The notes beneath the pieces were generated by a model, which did not search any database, was not told where the DNA came from, and saw only the letters and a list, made by a program, of their open reading frames with translations. 64,000 nt of DNA from contig JBPOHT010000012.1 in NCBI GenBank assembly GCA_052035235.1, positions 56,309-120,308 of the forward strand, written 5' to 3'. A program made the translations under genes and the position numbers. Below, piece after piece: positions 1 to 8,599 of this stretch (within the stretch, counting starts at the first letter, position 1; each line of letters begins with the position of its first letter). This DNA comes from Solimonas_A sp052035235 (GTDB lineage: Bacteria; Pseudomonadota; Gammaproteobacteria; Nevskiales; Nevskiaceae).

Positions 1-198
1 ATCCGGCAGCGGCGCGTCGGACTTCATGCTGAAGCGGCACTTGATGCGGAAGCGCTTGTCGGTCTTCTCGTACTCGAGGACCTCCACGTCCCAGGCTCCC
101 GAGTCGCGGTACTTGCGCTCGAAGTAGCTGCGGTCCGTGTACATCTGCAGCACCGTTTCGATCGGCTTGTCGTAATCGAGCTTTTCGTCGTACTTCAT
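1..198 (-). CDS. DUF2505-like protein, N-terminal fragment
   Basis: The reading frame starts at an ATG at 198 and runs off the left edge, so only the first 66 residues are visible. The fragment begins MKYDEKLDYDKPIETVLQMY and continues with a hydrophilic alpha/beta stretch. This resembles the start of DUF2505 proteins, which have a polyketide-cyclase/START-like fold that may bind a hydrophobic ligand. No signal peptide is seen, so it should be cytoplasmic. It lies on the same strand as the two DUF1329 genes but is separated from them by a strong hairpin at 252-284. The family call is from memory of the N-terminal pattern and the function is unknown. Confidence 0.6.
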   Translation of the reverse strand, partial: MKYDEKLDYDKPIETVLQMYTDRSYFERKYRDSGAWDVEVLEYEKTDKRFRIKCRFSMKSDAPLPD

Positions 199-251
199 CC
201 CATCCCATCCCTGGCCGCTTTGCGCGGCTCGTTATCGTGACACTGAATCGA

Positions 252-284
252 GAAAGGCCGCCGGGTATCGCCCGGCGGCCTTTC
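252..284 (-). terminator. Strong hairpin downstream of first DUF1329 gene
   Basis: Two 14-nt arms (252-265 and 271-284) are perfectly complementary and leave a 5-nt loop. On the minus strand the hairpin lies 24 nt past the stop of the DUF1329 gene that ends at 308. It has a short T-containing tail only, so it may act as a terminator or as an mRNA 3' stabiliser. Confidence 0.7.
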
Positions 285-307
285 CTGTCGCTATTGCAGC
301 TTGTGGC

Positions 308-1660
308 TTACTTCGTCGTCATCTTCTGCACGGAGGCCGCGCTGAAGTAGTCGGTGTTGAAGCTGGCCGTCGCGTCGATCGGCTTGTCTTCGTTCCAGGC
401 AGCGGTGATGAAGTAACGGCCCGAGGTGAAGTGATAGATCACTTCCGGCACCGTGGTCGCCGCCAGCAGGTTGGACGCATTGATGATGTGGCCTTCCTGG
501 AACTGGTAGAGCTGGTCACGGTTGTCGTAGTCGTCCACGGCAGCGATGGTCCAGCCGTCCTCGTCGAGGTAGAAGCGACGCTTCTTGAAGGTGTGGCTGG
601 TGCCCGGCTTGATGTCGGCTTCGACCACCCAGACGCGGTGCAGCTCATAGCGCGGCAGGTCCTGGTTCAGGTGCTTCGGCTTGGCCAGGTCCTTGTACTT
701 GGTGCCCTTGCCGGCGATCTTGTTGGAGTTGTACGGGATGTACATTTCCTTCTTGCCGATGAGCTTCCAGTTGTAGCGTTCCAGGGCGCCGTTAAACATG
801 TCGACCTGGTCGTAGAACTGGTGACCGTCGGTGCCTTCGTACGGGTTGTCGCAGCAAACCGTCGGGGCGCGACGGATGCGCTTCAGACCGGGCGAATAGA
901 GCCAGGCGGCGCGGCCTTCGGCACCGGTGCCCATCTTCTCGTGCACCAGGATGAAGGTACCGGCCAGGCGCGGCGGAGCCACGGTCTTGGACAGGTACTT
1001 CAGGAACTCGCCCTGGCCGGGCTTGAGCTCGGTCGGGTTCTTCAGCGAGGCGTAGCCGAAGGTCACGTCCTCGACGATCTTGGTCAGCTGGAACTGGCCG
1101 TTCGGCTGCACGATCATCTGGTTGTTGTAGCGGGTGACCGACTCACCACGCCACTTCAGCTTGTGGTTCCAGATCGGCTCGGCGCCGGACTTCGGAATCG
1201 GGAACGGGAAGCCCAGCTTGCAGCCGTTGAGGATTTCCGTGTTGACCAGTTCGCAGGTCGTGGCGTTGGCCTTGGTGGCGGCGTAGATTTCTTCCGGCCA
1301 GCCGATCTTGCGCACCGACGGGTAGACGTTCAGCTTGTAGCTGTCGTAGCTCGACAGCAGCTTCTTGTGACCCTCGGTCAGCTTGGCGCTGTACTGCGCC
1401 ATGTTGGCCTTGGTGATCGTGAACAGCGGCTTCTGGGCGTCCACGTCCGGATCGTTCGGCCACTCGCCCTTCAGGGCGCCGGTGCGGGCACGCGGGGTCC
1501 ACTCCGGGATGGTCTTGTCGGCGTTGCCGGCCTTTTCAGCGCCGACGGGCGTCAGCTCGGTGCCGAGCTTGCCCGCTTCTGCAGCAGGAACCTTGGCACC
1601 CGCCTGCACCGTCAGGCACAGGGCGGCGACGCCAAGGACTGAAGCTAGGGTTTTCTTCAT
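308..1660 (-). CDS. DUF1329 periplasmic protein, cysteine-bearing paralog A
   Basis: This 450-residue protein belongs to the DUF1329 family, whose fold is related to the LolA/LolB lipoprotein-sorting fold. Family members usually accompany DUF1302 and RND-type hydrophobic-compound exporters. The ATG at 1660 is preferred because a GAGGAG ribosome site lies 9 nt upstream, whereas the ATG at 1669 abuts that site. A signal peptide covers about residues 1-22. Typical landmarks are NNQMIVQPNGQ, the Y-N-W-K-L-x-G-K-K region and IPYN. Cysteines at 136, 147, 269 and 270 coincide exactly with those of the next gene. No DUF1302 or RND partner is in the window. The substrate is unknown, and periplasmic lipid or hydrophobic cargo is inference. 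Confidence 0.85.
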   Translation of the reverse strand: MKKTLASVLGVAALCLTVQAGAKVPAAEAGKLGTELTPVGAEKAGNADKTIPEWTPRARTGALKGEWPNDPDVDAQKPLFTITKANMAQYSAKLTEGHKKLLSSYDSYKLNVYPSVRKIGWPEEIYAATKANATTCELVNTEILNGCKLGFPFPIPKSGAEPIWNHKLKWRGESVTRYNNQMIVQPNGQFQLTKIVEDVTFGYASLKNPTELKPGQGEFLKYLSKTVAPPRLAGTFILVHEKMGTGAEGRAAWLYSPGLKRIRRAPTVCCDNPYEGTDGHQFYDQVDMFNGALERYNWKLIGKKEMYIPYNSNKIAGKGTKYKDLAKPKHLNQDLPRYELHRVWVVEADIKPGTSHTFKKRRFYLDEDGWTIAAVDDYDNRDQLYQFQEGHIINASNLLAATTVPEVIYHFTSGRYFITAAWNEDKPIDATASFNTDYFSAASVQKMTTK

Positions 1661-1860
1661 CGGGAACATCTCCTCGTCTGGTTATTTCGGATGGCTGCCG
1701 CTGGCGGAGAAATTTGACCCAAGGGCACCGAGTGCTGGGGATGCTAGCGCAAATCCCCAGGGGCGCCAACACGCGCCAGCAAATTTCCACCGAACTTTCA
1801 TCGCACTGCAACAGGGGCTGAATGCCCCCTGAATGGCAGCACCCCTAGCGGGCTCCGGGC

Positions 1861-3213
1861 CTACCGGGTGGCCCGCTTCTGCACGGTAGCCGCGCTGAAG
1901 TAGTCCGGCCGGTAGTCCTGGGTGAAGTCGTAGGGCTTGTCTTCGTTGAACAGGGTGGTGATGAAATAGCGGCCCGAATTGAAGTGGTAGATCACTTCCG
2001 GCGCCGCCGAGGTGGCCATGATGTTGTAGCCAAAGCCGATATGGCCCTCCTGGAACTGCACCATCTGCCCGCGATTGTCGTAGTTGTCGACCATGGCGAT
2101 GGCCCAGCCGTCCTCGTCCAGGTAGAAGCGGCGCTTCTTGAAGGCGTGGGTCTCGCCGGGACGCAGTTCGGCCTCCACCACCCAGACGCGATGCAGCTCG
2201 TAGCGCGCCAGGTCCTGGTTCAGGTGCCGGGGCCGCGCCAGGTCGGCGAAGCGGGTCTTGGGGCTGATCAGGCGGTAGGGATCGTAGGGCAGGAGCATCT
2301 CGCGCTTGCCCAGCAGCTTCCAGTTGTAGCGCTCCAGCACGCCGTTGTACATGTCCACCTGGTCGTAGAACTGGTTGCCGTCGGTGCCCTCGGCCGGGTT
2401 GTCGCAGCAGACCGTGGGAGCGCGGCGCACTCGCTTCAGCGTAGGGGTGTAGAGCCAGGCGGCCCGGCCCTCGCTGCCGGTGCCGACCTTGTCGTGTACC
2501 AGGATCGTGGTGCCCGACAGGCGCGGCGGCGCGATGGTGCGTGCCATGTAGTGCAGGTAGTCGCTCTGCCCGCCCTCCAGCGTCACCGGCTTCTTAATGG
2601 AGGCATAGACGAAGCGCACGTCCTCGATGATCTTGGTCAGCTGGTACTGGCCATTGGGCTGCACGATCATCTGGTTGTTGTAGCGGGTCACCGACTCGCC
2701 GCGCCACTTCAGCTTGTGGTTCCAGACCGCCTCGGCGCCCGACTTGGGGATGGGGAACGGGAACCCGAGGCGGCAGCCGTACAGATCGTCGCTGCCGCGC
2801 AGCTCGCAGCGGACGGCGTTCTCGCGGGTGGCGGCATAGATCGGCTCGGGCCAGGCCGACTGGCGGTGCGAGGGATAGACCAGCATCTTGTAGCTGTCAT
2901 GCGCCGTCAGCAGCTTCTTGTGGCCTTCCGACAGCCGTGGCGCGTACTGCGCCATGTTGGCCCGCGTGATGGTGAACAGCGGCTTGTCCGACTCCACCGC
3001 CGGGTCGGTATAAAACTCGCCGGCCAGGGAGCCACGCTGCTTGCCCGGCACCCAGGCCGGGATGCTGCCGTCCGGGTTGCCGGCTTTTTCGGCACCTACC
3101 GGGGTCAGGCTGGCGCCCAGCTGGGCAGCCTCCTTCTCGGTGACGCGGGCAGCCGCGGGGAGTGCGGCCAGCAACAGGACAGACATCGCCAGGGAGGCGA
3201 GCATCGGCTTCAT
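1861..3213 (-). CDS. DUF1329 periplasmic protein, cysteine-bearing paralog B
   Basis: This 450-residue DUF1329 protein is collinear with the neighbour at 308-1660 and looks like a tandem duplicate. The ATG at 3213 is chosen because it is preceded by a GGGA-type site and starts a clean signal peptide (MKPMLASLAM..., about 22 residues). An in-frame GTG at 3225 would add four residues. Cysteines occur at 136, 147, 269 and 270, identical in number and position to paralog A. The two genes lie 200 bp apart on the same strand, with a small hairpin between them near 1813-1830. Function is unknown, and a role in periplasmic transfer of hydrophobic ligands is inferred from the fold family. Confidence 0.85.
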   Translation of the reverse strand: MKPMLASLAMSVLLLAALPAAARVTEKEAAQLGASLTPVGAEKAGNPDGSIPAWVPGKQRGSLAGEFYTDPAVESDKPLFTITRANMAQYAPRLSEGHKKLLTAHDSYKMLVYPSHRQSAWPEPIYAATRENAVRCELRGSDDLYGCRLGFPFPIPKSGAEAVWNHKLKWRGESVTRYNNQMIVQPNGQYQLTKIIEDVRFVYASIKKPVTLEGGQSDYLHYMARTIAPPRLSGTTILVHDKVGTGSEGRAAWLYTPTLKRVRRAPTVCCDNPAEGTDGNQFYDQVDMYNGVLERYNWKLLGKREMLLPYDPYRLISPKTRFADLARPRHLNQDLARYELHRVWVVEAELRPGETHAFKKRRFYLDEDGWAIAMVDNYDNRGQMVQFQEGHIGFGYNIMATSAAPEVIYHFNSGRYFITTLFNEDKPYDFTQDYRPDYFSAATVQKRATR

Positions 3214-3307
3214 GGTGAATCCCACTGCGGCGCGGGGGGCTGCCGCTCGAACAGGGCCGGGATGCTAGCCCAGCGCAACCCCCGGCGCCATCGTCCGCCC
3301 CGCCGCC

Positions 3308-4693
3308 TCAGGGCTCCCCGAGGTACTTCAGCAGCATGTCGCGGGCATTGAGTTCGCCGTGCAGCGTGGCCAGCATGATGAACACCCCCGCCAGGCGGCG
3401 GTGCAGGAAGACGATCTCCCGCGGCGGCACCTTGAAGTGCACCGACAGGGCATTGGAAGCCGCCATGCGCCCGGCCCGCATCGGCAGGTCGCTGGCACCC
3501 CACAGGTACTCGCCCTTGTCGTTCTTCAGCCGTTCCGGCATGTGCGCGGCATCGCCGAAGGGCTCCACGATGGTTTCGCAGAGCTGCACGAAGGTATCCA
3601 GCACGGGCTTGGGGAAACCGGCCTTCATCAGGCCGATGTCGACGCCGCCACGCAGGATGGCCTCGCGGTCACGCTCGATGGCGCCGCGGACGATGTCGGC
3701 ATAGCTTTCCACGAAGCCCCGCCCGAACACGCGGGTGGCGCCGAAGTCGAGCAGCACGATACGGTCCTGGCCGTCGTCCCCGGGACGGATGCGGTAGTTC
3801 CCGAAGTGCGGGTCCGACTGCACCATGTGCCAGCGGAAGAACTCCTTCAGGAACACCTCGACGAAGGCCGCCGACAGGGCGTTGCGTCGTGCCTGCGGCA
3901 GGCGCTGCACGGCCGCGTCGCGCACGTGGTTGCCATGCTCGAAGCTGGTGGTCAGCACGCGGTCGCTGGAATACTCCCCGAACACGCGCGGCACCACGAA
4001 ACGCGGATCGTCGCGCAGCTTCTCGCCGAAGGTCTGGGTGAAATGGCGCTCGGTTTCGTAGTCCACCTCGCGGTGGAGCATCTCGCGCACCTCGTTGAAC
4101 ACCGGCTCCAGGTCCAGGCCCTTGGGCGCTAGGCGCGTCATCATCAGCAGGCGCGACAGCGTGCGGATGTCGCTCTCGATGGCATCGGCCACGCCCGGGT
4201 ACTGGATCTTGATCACCAGCTCCTGGCCGTCGCGCTTGCGCCGGGCGCGGTGGGCCTGGCCCAGCGAGGCGGCGGCCAGCGGCTTCTCGTCCACTTCCAG
4301 CTCGCGCAGGCGGTCGCGGCCAATGCCGCGTTCCAGCACCGGCAGTACCACGTGCCAGGCCACCGGCGGCGTATCGTCCTGCAGGCTCGACAGCACCTCC
4401 ACCGCCTCTTCCGGCAGGAAGTACTGGCCGTAGAGCGACATCATCTGTCCGGCCTTCATGACCGAGCCCTTGAGTCGGCCCAGTTCGTCGGCGAGCACCT
4501 CGGCCTGGCGCTTGTAGAAATCCCGGTCGGCATGGCCGCGCGCGGACTCGTCACGGAACATGTTGGCGATGGAGTGCGCCACGATCTTGCTGCCCGCGCC
4601 CAGGCCCAGCATCGTCATCGCGATGTTGCGCTCCAGCGGCCGGGTTTTCAGCGAGGAAATGCTACCCTTCCCGCCCTTCCTGTCTTCAGTCAT
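3308..4693 (-). CDS. ABC1/UbiB-type atypical kinase (AarF family)
   Basis: This 461-residue protein carries the hallmarks of the ABC1/ADCK/UbiB family. These are a KxGQ motif (MKAGQ, near residue 60), an alanine-rich nucleotide loop (AAASLGQAHRA), the catalytic-loop version SDPHFGN, and the metal-binding LLDFG. Family members are ATPases or kinases linked to ubiquinone or other lipid metabolism. It lacks the two C-terminal membrane helices typical of UbiB proper and is not in a ubi operon, so it is better regarded as an AarF paralog. The start at 4693 (MTEDRK) is chosen because a longer frame would run across the divergent gene that starts at 4707. Confidence 0.85.
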   Translation of the reverse strand: MTEDRKGGKGSISSLKTRPLERNIAMTMLGLGAGSKIVAHSIANMFRDESARGHADRDFYKRQAEVLADELGRLKGSVMKAGQMMSLYGQYFLPEEAVEVLSSLQDDTPPVAWHVVLPVLERGIGRDRLRELEVDEKPLAAASLGQAHRARRKRDGQELVIKIQYPGVADAIESDIRTLSRLLMMTRLAPKGLDLEPVFNEVREMLHREVDYETERHFTQTFGEKLRDDPRFVVPRVFGEYSSDRVLTTSFEHGNHVRDAAVQRLPQARRNALSAAFVEVFLKEFFRWHMVQSDPHFGNYRIRPGDDGQDRIVLLDFGATRVFGRGFVESYADIVRGAIERDREAILRGGVDIGLMKAGFPKPVLDTFVQLCETIVEPFGDAAHMPERLKNDKGEYLWGASDLPMRAGRMAASNALSVHFKVPPREIVFLHRRLAGVFIMLATLHGELNARDMLLKYLGEP

Positions 4694-4706
4694 CGAGAGT
4701 CCACGG

Positions 4707-5150
4707 ATGAAGTCCTTGAGCGATATTCTATTGGCACCGGAGAAGAAAGACGCGGCCGTCTCCGACCTCGCCCGACTGCTCGAAGGCGCCCTGGCCAACC
4801 GCGGCGGCCTGACCGGCATGGCGCTCAAGACCGGCCTGGCCATGCTCAAGTCCGGCAAGCCCGACGTCCTGGAGCGCGGCGCCACCCGCATGCTGCCGGA
4901 ATTCGCCGCCCAGTTGCAGCCCCTGTTCGAACGCTTCCAGAAGGAAGGCGGCACCGACTTCGCCGGCTTCCTCAAGAAGAACGGCACCGAGGCGGCCACG
5001 GTCCTGGCCCGGACCATCGACCAACTGATGGCCACCAGCCAGAACGCCACCGCCAAGTCGCTCTACACCAAGTTCCGCGGCGGCGCCGACAAGGACATCG
5101 CCGCGATGGTGCCGGAGGTCGGCCGGCTGGTCCAGAAGTACCTGGCTTGA
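4707..5150 (+). CDS. Uncharacterised small protein (DUF6918-like)
   Basis: This 147-residue protein begins MKSLSDILLAPEKK and continues with an amphipathic alanine/glycine-rich helical pattern (RGGLTGMALKTGLAMLKSGK). From memory it resembles DUF6918 proteins, which are uncharacterised. No signal peptide or membrane segment is evident, so a soluble cytoplasmic protein is likely. It is transcribed divergently from the ABC1 kinase, with only 13 nt between the two start codons. Its promoter must therefore lie inside the kinase reading frame. That arrangement hints at coordinated control, but no function can be assigned. Confidence 0.7.
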   Translation: MKSLSDILLAPEKKDAAVSDLARLLEGALANRGGLTGMALKTGLAMLKSGKPDVLERGATRMLPEFAAQLQPLFERFQKEGGTDFAGFLKKNGTEAATVLARTIDQLMATSQNATAKSLYTKFRGGADKDIAAMVPEVGRLVQKYLA

Positions 5151-5281
5151 TGGGGGCCTGATCAGGGCCTGATCGGGGGCCTCGCCGGGACTGGCCCGGC
5201 AGGGCCTCTTGCCTGCCGTGGCAGTGGGCGCCAGGCCATTCAAGCCTTGATGCCTGCATCCACCGTCGCCTGGTCAATGCC

Positions 5282-5307
5282 GTCATACCGGCGAAAGCCG
5301 GCATGAC
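5282..5307. repeat. REP-like palindrome (single unit)
   Basis: Arms at 5282-5292 and 5297-5307 surround a GAAA loop with one mismatch. The GCCGGCATGAC core is shared with the elements at 33913-33934 and 52774-52855. It sits in the convergent gap between the genes ending at 5150 and 5340. Confidence 0.7.
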
Positions 5308-5339
5308 AGGTTTCGTTTCCCTCTTGAACCTGCCCCGCC

Positions 5340-7880
5340 CTAACGCCCGTAGCGCGCCTTGACCGTGGCCGGCAGGAACTCGGAATCCTTCATCGCCTCG
5401 CCGTACTTCGGTGGCGGATCGTTGTCGTTGAGGCGGTTGGCGAAGTAGCGCCCGTCCTTGAGGTCGTAGGTGAAGACCGGCGCGGTGTTGGCGAACTGCG
5501 CATCGTAGAAGGCCAGCAGGTGGCCCTCCTGGAACCGCCAGGGGCGTCCCTCGCGGTCGTAGTTCTCCACCAGCACCACGTTCCAGCTGTCCTCGTCGAC
5601 GTAGAACACGCGCTTGCCGAAGGTGTGCCGCTTGCCCTCGCGCTCCAGCGCCTCGATCACCCAGACGCGGTGCAGCTCGTAGCGCATCACGTCCTGGCGC
5701 GGATGGCCGGGGCGCAGCAGGTCGGCCGCCTTGACGCTGCCGTCCAGCAGGCGATAGCCGTTGTAGGGGATGTAGATCTCGCGCTTGCCGGTCAGCTTCC
5801 ACACGTAGCGGTCGAAGGCGCCGTTGTACATGTCCATCATGTCGACGAACATCAGTCCCTCCGCGCCCGGGAACGGCTGGTCGTAACCCACCGGCGGCAC
5901 GCGGAACATCTTGTTGATCTTGGGCGGCAGCACCCAGATGTTGCGCGGGTTCTCCACGGAGTTCGCCGTCTCGTGGACCAGCACGAGGAAGTCCGTGTCG
6001 TTGCGCGAGCGGCCGAACCAGGTCAGGTAGTAGAGCAGCACGTTGCTCTTCGACAGGTCCGACGGTGCGCGCACGTTGCCGTAGCGGAAGGCCACGCGCT
6101 CGGTCTGCTTGAGCGTCTGCAACTGACCGTTGCGCTGCACTACCGCCTGCGTCGACTGCATGTCGACCGAATCGCCGCGGTAGCGTGTGCGGTGGTTCCA
6201 CATGACCTCCACGCCGGACTGCGGGCGTGGAAAGGGCACGCCCAGACGCGCGCCTTCCAGGGCGTCGGAGCCCAGCAGCTTCGCCTTGCCGATGTTGGCC
6301 TTGCTGGCGTCGTAGATCGCCTGCGGATAGGCCACGCTGCGGCGCGTCGGGTAGACCGGCATCTGGTAACCCGGATACCGCGCCAGCAGGGCCTGGTGAC
6401 TCGGCGTCAGGCGGTTGCGGTATTGCGTGGCATTGGCGGCGGTGATCGTGAATGACGGCTTGTCGCCGGAATAGGGATTGGCCAGGCGCGCACCGGGGCT
6501 GCCACCCTTGGCCAGGCCACCGGTCCAGGCCGGGATGGTGCCGTCGGCACTGCCGGGGCGGTCCGCACCGATCGGCGTATAGGGATCGCCGCCGGACTCG
6601 GCCAGCGTGACGCTGGCCTGCTGCCCGGAGGACAGCGTGAAACTCTCGCCGCTCATGCGGCCGCTCATCTGGAAGCCACCATCGCCGCGCTGGCGCCGCT
6701 GCGCCGCCGCGGCCAGGGCCTGCTCGCGCGCTTGGCCGGATTCCAGGTAACGCACCCACTCCGCCGCCAGCTTCTTGGCAGCAGCGAACTGCGCCGCCTC
6801 GCGGAATGCCTCCAGCGAACCCTCGACATCGGCCTGCTGGTAGCGGGCCATGCCCAGCGCCAGCAGGGTGTTGCCGTCCTTGCCGCCGAGCTGCACGGCC
6901 TTGTGCAGCGCATCGGCCGCGGCGGCGTATTCCTCCCGGTCCAGGCGCAACTGGCCGAGCTGGCGGTACAGCGTCGCGTCCGGCTGCAGCTTCAGGGCCT
7001 GCTCCAGCGCCGCCATCGCCGGCACCGACTCGCGTGCAGCGATCCACAACCCGGCGAGCAGCTTCCAGTTCGCGGCGTCAGGCTTGAGCAAGCCCTTTTG
7101 CATCCAGGACTGCAGCAGTGACCCGGCCTCGAAGGGAGCGCCGATCTGTGCGGTCAGCTGCACCAGGCGCAGGCGATCGTCAGGCTTGTCGAGGAAACCC
7201 ATGCGGTTGGCCAGCTCCATGACCGCCTGCGCGCGTTCCTTGCTGCCGTAGCGGATCGTGGCGGCCGCCAGGCGCATCCAGTCGTCACGCTGGCTGGGGT
7301 CGCGCTTGAGCAGCGCCTCCAGGATCGGCAGCGCCTCTTTCTCCTGCCCTGCACCGAACAGCGCCGCCACCAGCGCGCGCTGCCAGCTCGGGTCCGGGTT
7401 CTTCACCGCCGCCAGGCCCTTCTGCAGCAACGGCACGGCGTCGCGGTAACGCTTCTGTTCGACGTAGGCCGCGCCCAGTGCCACCAGCGTCTCCGGCGCG
7501 GCATTGCCGGCCTTCACCTGCGCCTCGAGCTGCGGCAGCACGCGCTTGAAATCGCCACCGGCCAGATAGAGCTGCGACAGGTCGCGCTTCATCTGATCCG
7601 CGGCAATCCCGGAGAGTGCCTTGGTAGCCAGCGCCTGCTCCAGGTACTTGGAGGCTTGCGCAAAGTCCTTCTTGGCCACCGCCTGCGCCGCCAGCTCGCG
7701 CAGCAGCAGCGCCTTGGCGTAGGGGTCGGTAGTAGTCTGCAACTGCTGCTGGGCGCTCTTCTGCGGCGCCGGCTGCGGCACGCTATCCAGTTCCTTGACC
7801 TCGCTGCGGTACTGGTCGGCGCGCACGACGCCCATGGCCAGCAGGCTCGCGAGGACGAGAAGGGGTCGGAGTCTGATCAT
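5340..7880 (-). CDS. TPR protein fused to a C-terminal DUF1329 domain
   Basis: This 846-residue exported protein has an apparent signal peptide (about residues 1-21). Repeated TPR-like helical pairs fill about residues 55-395. A Gly/Ser-rich linker follows at about 398-425, then a complete DUF1329 domain from about 430 to 846 (VVQRNGQLQTL, DMYNGAFDRYVWKLTGKR, IPYN). It is the last gene of a TonB2/TtpC-type operon and its ATG overlaps the tonB stop by 4 nt. In Vibrio TonB2 clusters a separate TPR protein holds this position, so here that protein appears to be fused to a LolA/LolB-like module. The fusion has no cysteines at all, unlike the free DUF1329 paralogs. A periplasmic location is likely and the cargo is unknown. 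Confidence 0.85.
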   Translation of the reverse strand: MIRLRPLLVLASLLAMGVVRADQYRSEVKELDSVPQPAPQKSAQQQLQTTTDPYAKALLLRELAAQAVAKKDFAQASKYLEQALATKALSGIAADQMKRDLSQLYLAGGDFKRVLPQLEAQVKAGNAAPETLVALGAAYVEQKRYRDAVPLLQKGLAAVKNPDPSWQRALVAALFGAGQEKEALPILEALLKRDPSQRDDWMRLAAATIRYGSKERAQAVMELANRMGFLDKPDDRLRLVQLTAQIGAPFEAGSLLQSWMQKGLLKPDAANWKLLAGLWIAARESVPAMAALEQALKLQPDATLYRQLGQLRLDREEYAAAADALHKAVQLGGKDGNTLLALGMARYQQADVEGSLEAFREAAQFAAAKKLAAEWVRYLESGQAREQALAAAAQRRQRGDGGFQMSGRMSGESFTLSSGQQASVTLAESGGDPYTPIGADRPGSADGTIPAWTGGLAKGGSPGARLANPYSGDKPSFTITAANATQYRNRLTPSHQALLARYPGYQMPVYPTRRSVAYPQAIYDASKANIGKAKLLGSDALEGARLGVPFPRPQSGVEVMWNHRTRYRGDSVDMQSTQAVVQRNGQLQTLKQTERVAFRYGNVRAPSDLSKSNVLLYYLTWFGRSRNDTDFLVLVHETANSVENPRNIWVLPPKINKMFRVPPVGYDQPFPGAEGLMFVDMMDMYNGAFDRYVWKLTGKREIYIPYNGYRLLDGSVKAADLLRPGHPRQDVMRYELHRVWVIEALEREGKRHTFGKRVFYVDEDSWNVVLVENYDREGRPWRFQEGHLLAFYDAQFANTAPVFTYDLKDGRYFANRLNDNDPPPKYGEAMKDSEFLPATVKARYGR

Positions 7881-8593
7881 TGCTGCCAGTTGTAGACGCA
7901 GTCTTCAGGCAGCATGTCGACGCGCTGCTTGACCGTGCGCGCCTTCCCCGTGGACTGGTAGATCCAGTTGCCGACGCTCTCGATGGCCGCGACCTCGAAC
8001 ACGCCGCGCGGATCGGCATCGACCAGCTTGACCTCGCTGACGCGGCCGTTGGGCATCACCGTGAACACCACTTCCACCCAGCCGCGGATGCCCTGCTTGC
8101 AGGCCCACTCCGGCATCTGCGGACGCGCCGTGGACAGCGGAATCAGCGCCTTGCCCTTGAAGCCTTCGCCCTTGCCGATACCACCACCGCCACCGCCACC
8201 GCCGGACCCGGTGCCGCCACCGCGCCCGGCGAAGCCGCCGAACAGGCCGCTGCCATTGAGGCTGGAGCCGCCGAGGCCGAGGCTGGAGGTATTGATCGCG
8301 GGAATCTTGATCGGCCCCGCATCCACCGGCGCCGAGGCCGGGAAGCTCATGGTCGGCAGGTCGGGCCGCGCCAGCGACGGCGGGGCCGCAGGCGGTGGCG
8401 GCGGCTCGTCGGCGGCCGCCTCCAGGTCCTGGGGCGAAGCCTCGTCGGGCTTCACCTCGACCATCTCCACCGCCTCGACCACGGTCACGGCCTCCACGGC
8501 GTGGCGCTCGGAGGGCCGGATCATCCATTGCATCAGCCAGAACAGGCCGAACACGATGACCAGGCCCAGCAGCAGGGAGACAAGCAGGCGCAT
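7877..8593 (-). CDS. tonB: TonB-family energy transducer with Gly-rich linker
   Basis: This 238-residue protein has one N-terminal membrane anchor (about residues 4-24), an acidic then Pro-rich segment (about 40-75), a very glycine-rich stretch (about 106-148) and a TonB C-terminal domain (about 150-238, RGWVEVVFTVMPNGRV). TonB proteins pass the energy of the proton gradient from ExbB/ExbD to outer-membrane or periplasmic partners. Most TonB spacers are Pro-Glu/Pro-Lys rich, so the Gly-rich spacer is unusual. Cys165 and Cys232 bracket the C-terminal domain and could form a disulfide. The gene follows exbD closely and overlaps the TPR-DUF1329 gene. Confidence 0.85.
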   Translation of the reverse strand: MRLLVSLLLGLVIVFGLFWLMQWMIRPSERHAVEAVTVVEAVEMVEVKPDEASPQDLEAAADEPPPPPAAPPSLARPDLPTMSFPASAPVDAGPIKIPAINTSSLGLGGSSLNGSGLFGGFAGRGGGTGSGGGGGGGGIGKGEGFKGKALIPLSTARPQMPEWACKQGIRGWVEVVFTVMPNGRVSEVKLVDADPRGVFEVAAIESVGNWIYQSTGKARTVKQRVDMLPEDCVYNWQQ

Positions 8594-8599
8594 GGGCGA

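Noticed and set aside
431..1642. Long plus-strand open frame opposite the first DUF1329 gene
   Set aside because: It mirrors the minus-strand gene in high-GC DNA and encodes a Val/Leu/Gly/His-rich sequence with no family pattern. The minus frame has a signal peptide and conserved motifs.
4972..7047. Large minus-strand frame overlapping the TPR-DUF1329 gene in another register
   Set aside because: Arg/Gly/Ala-rich low-complexity translation. The true frame shows TPR periodicity and DUF1329 motifs.
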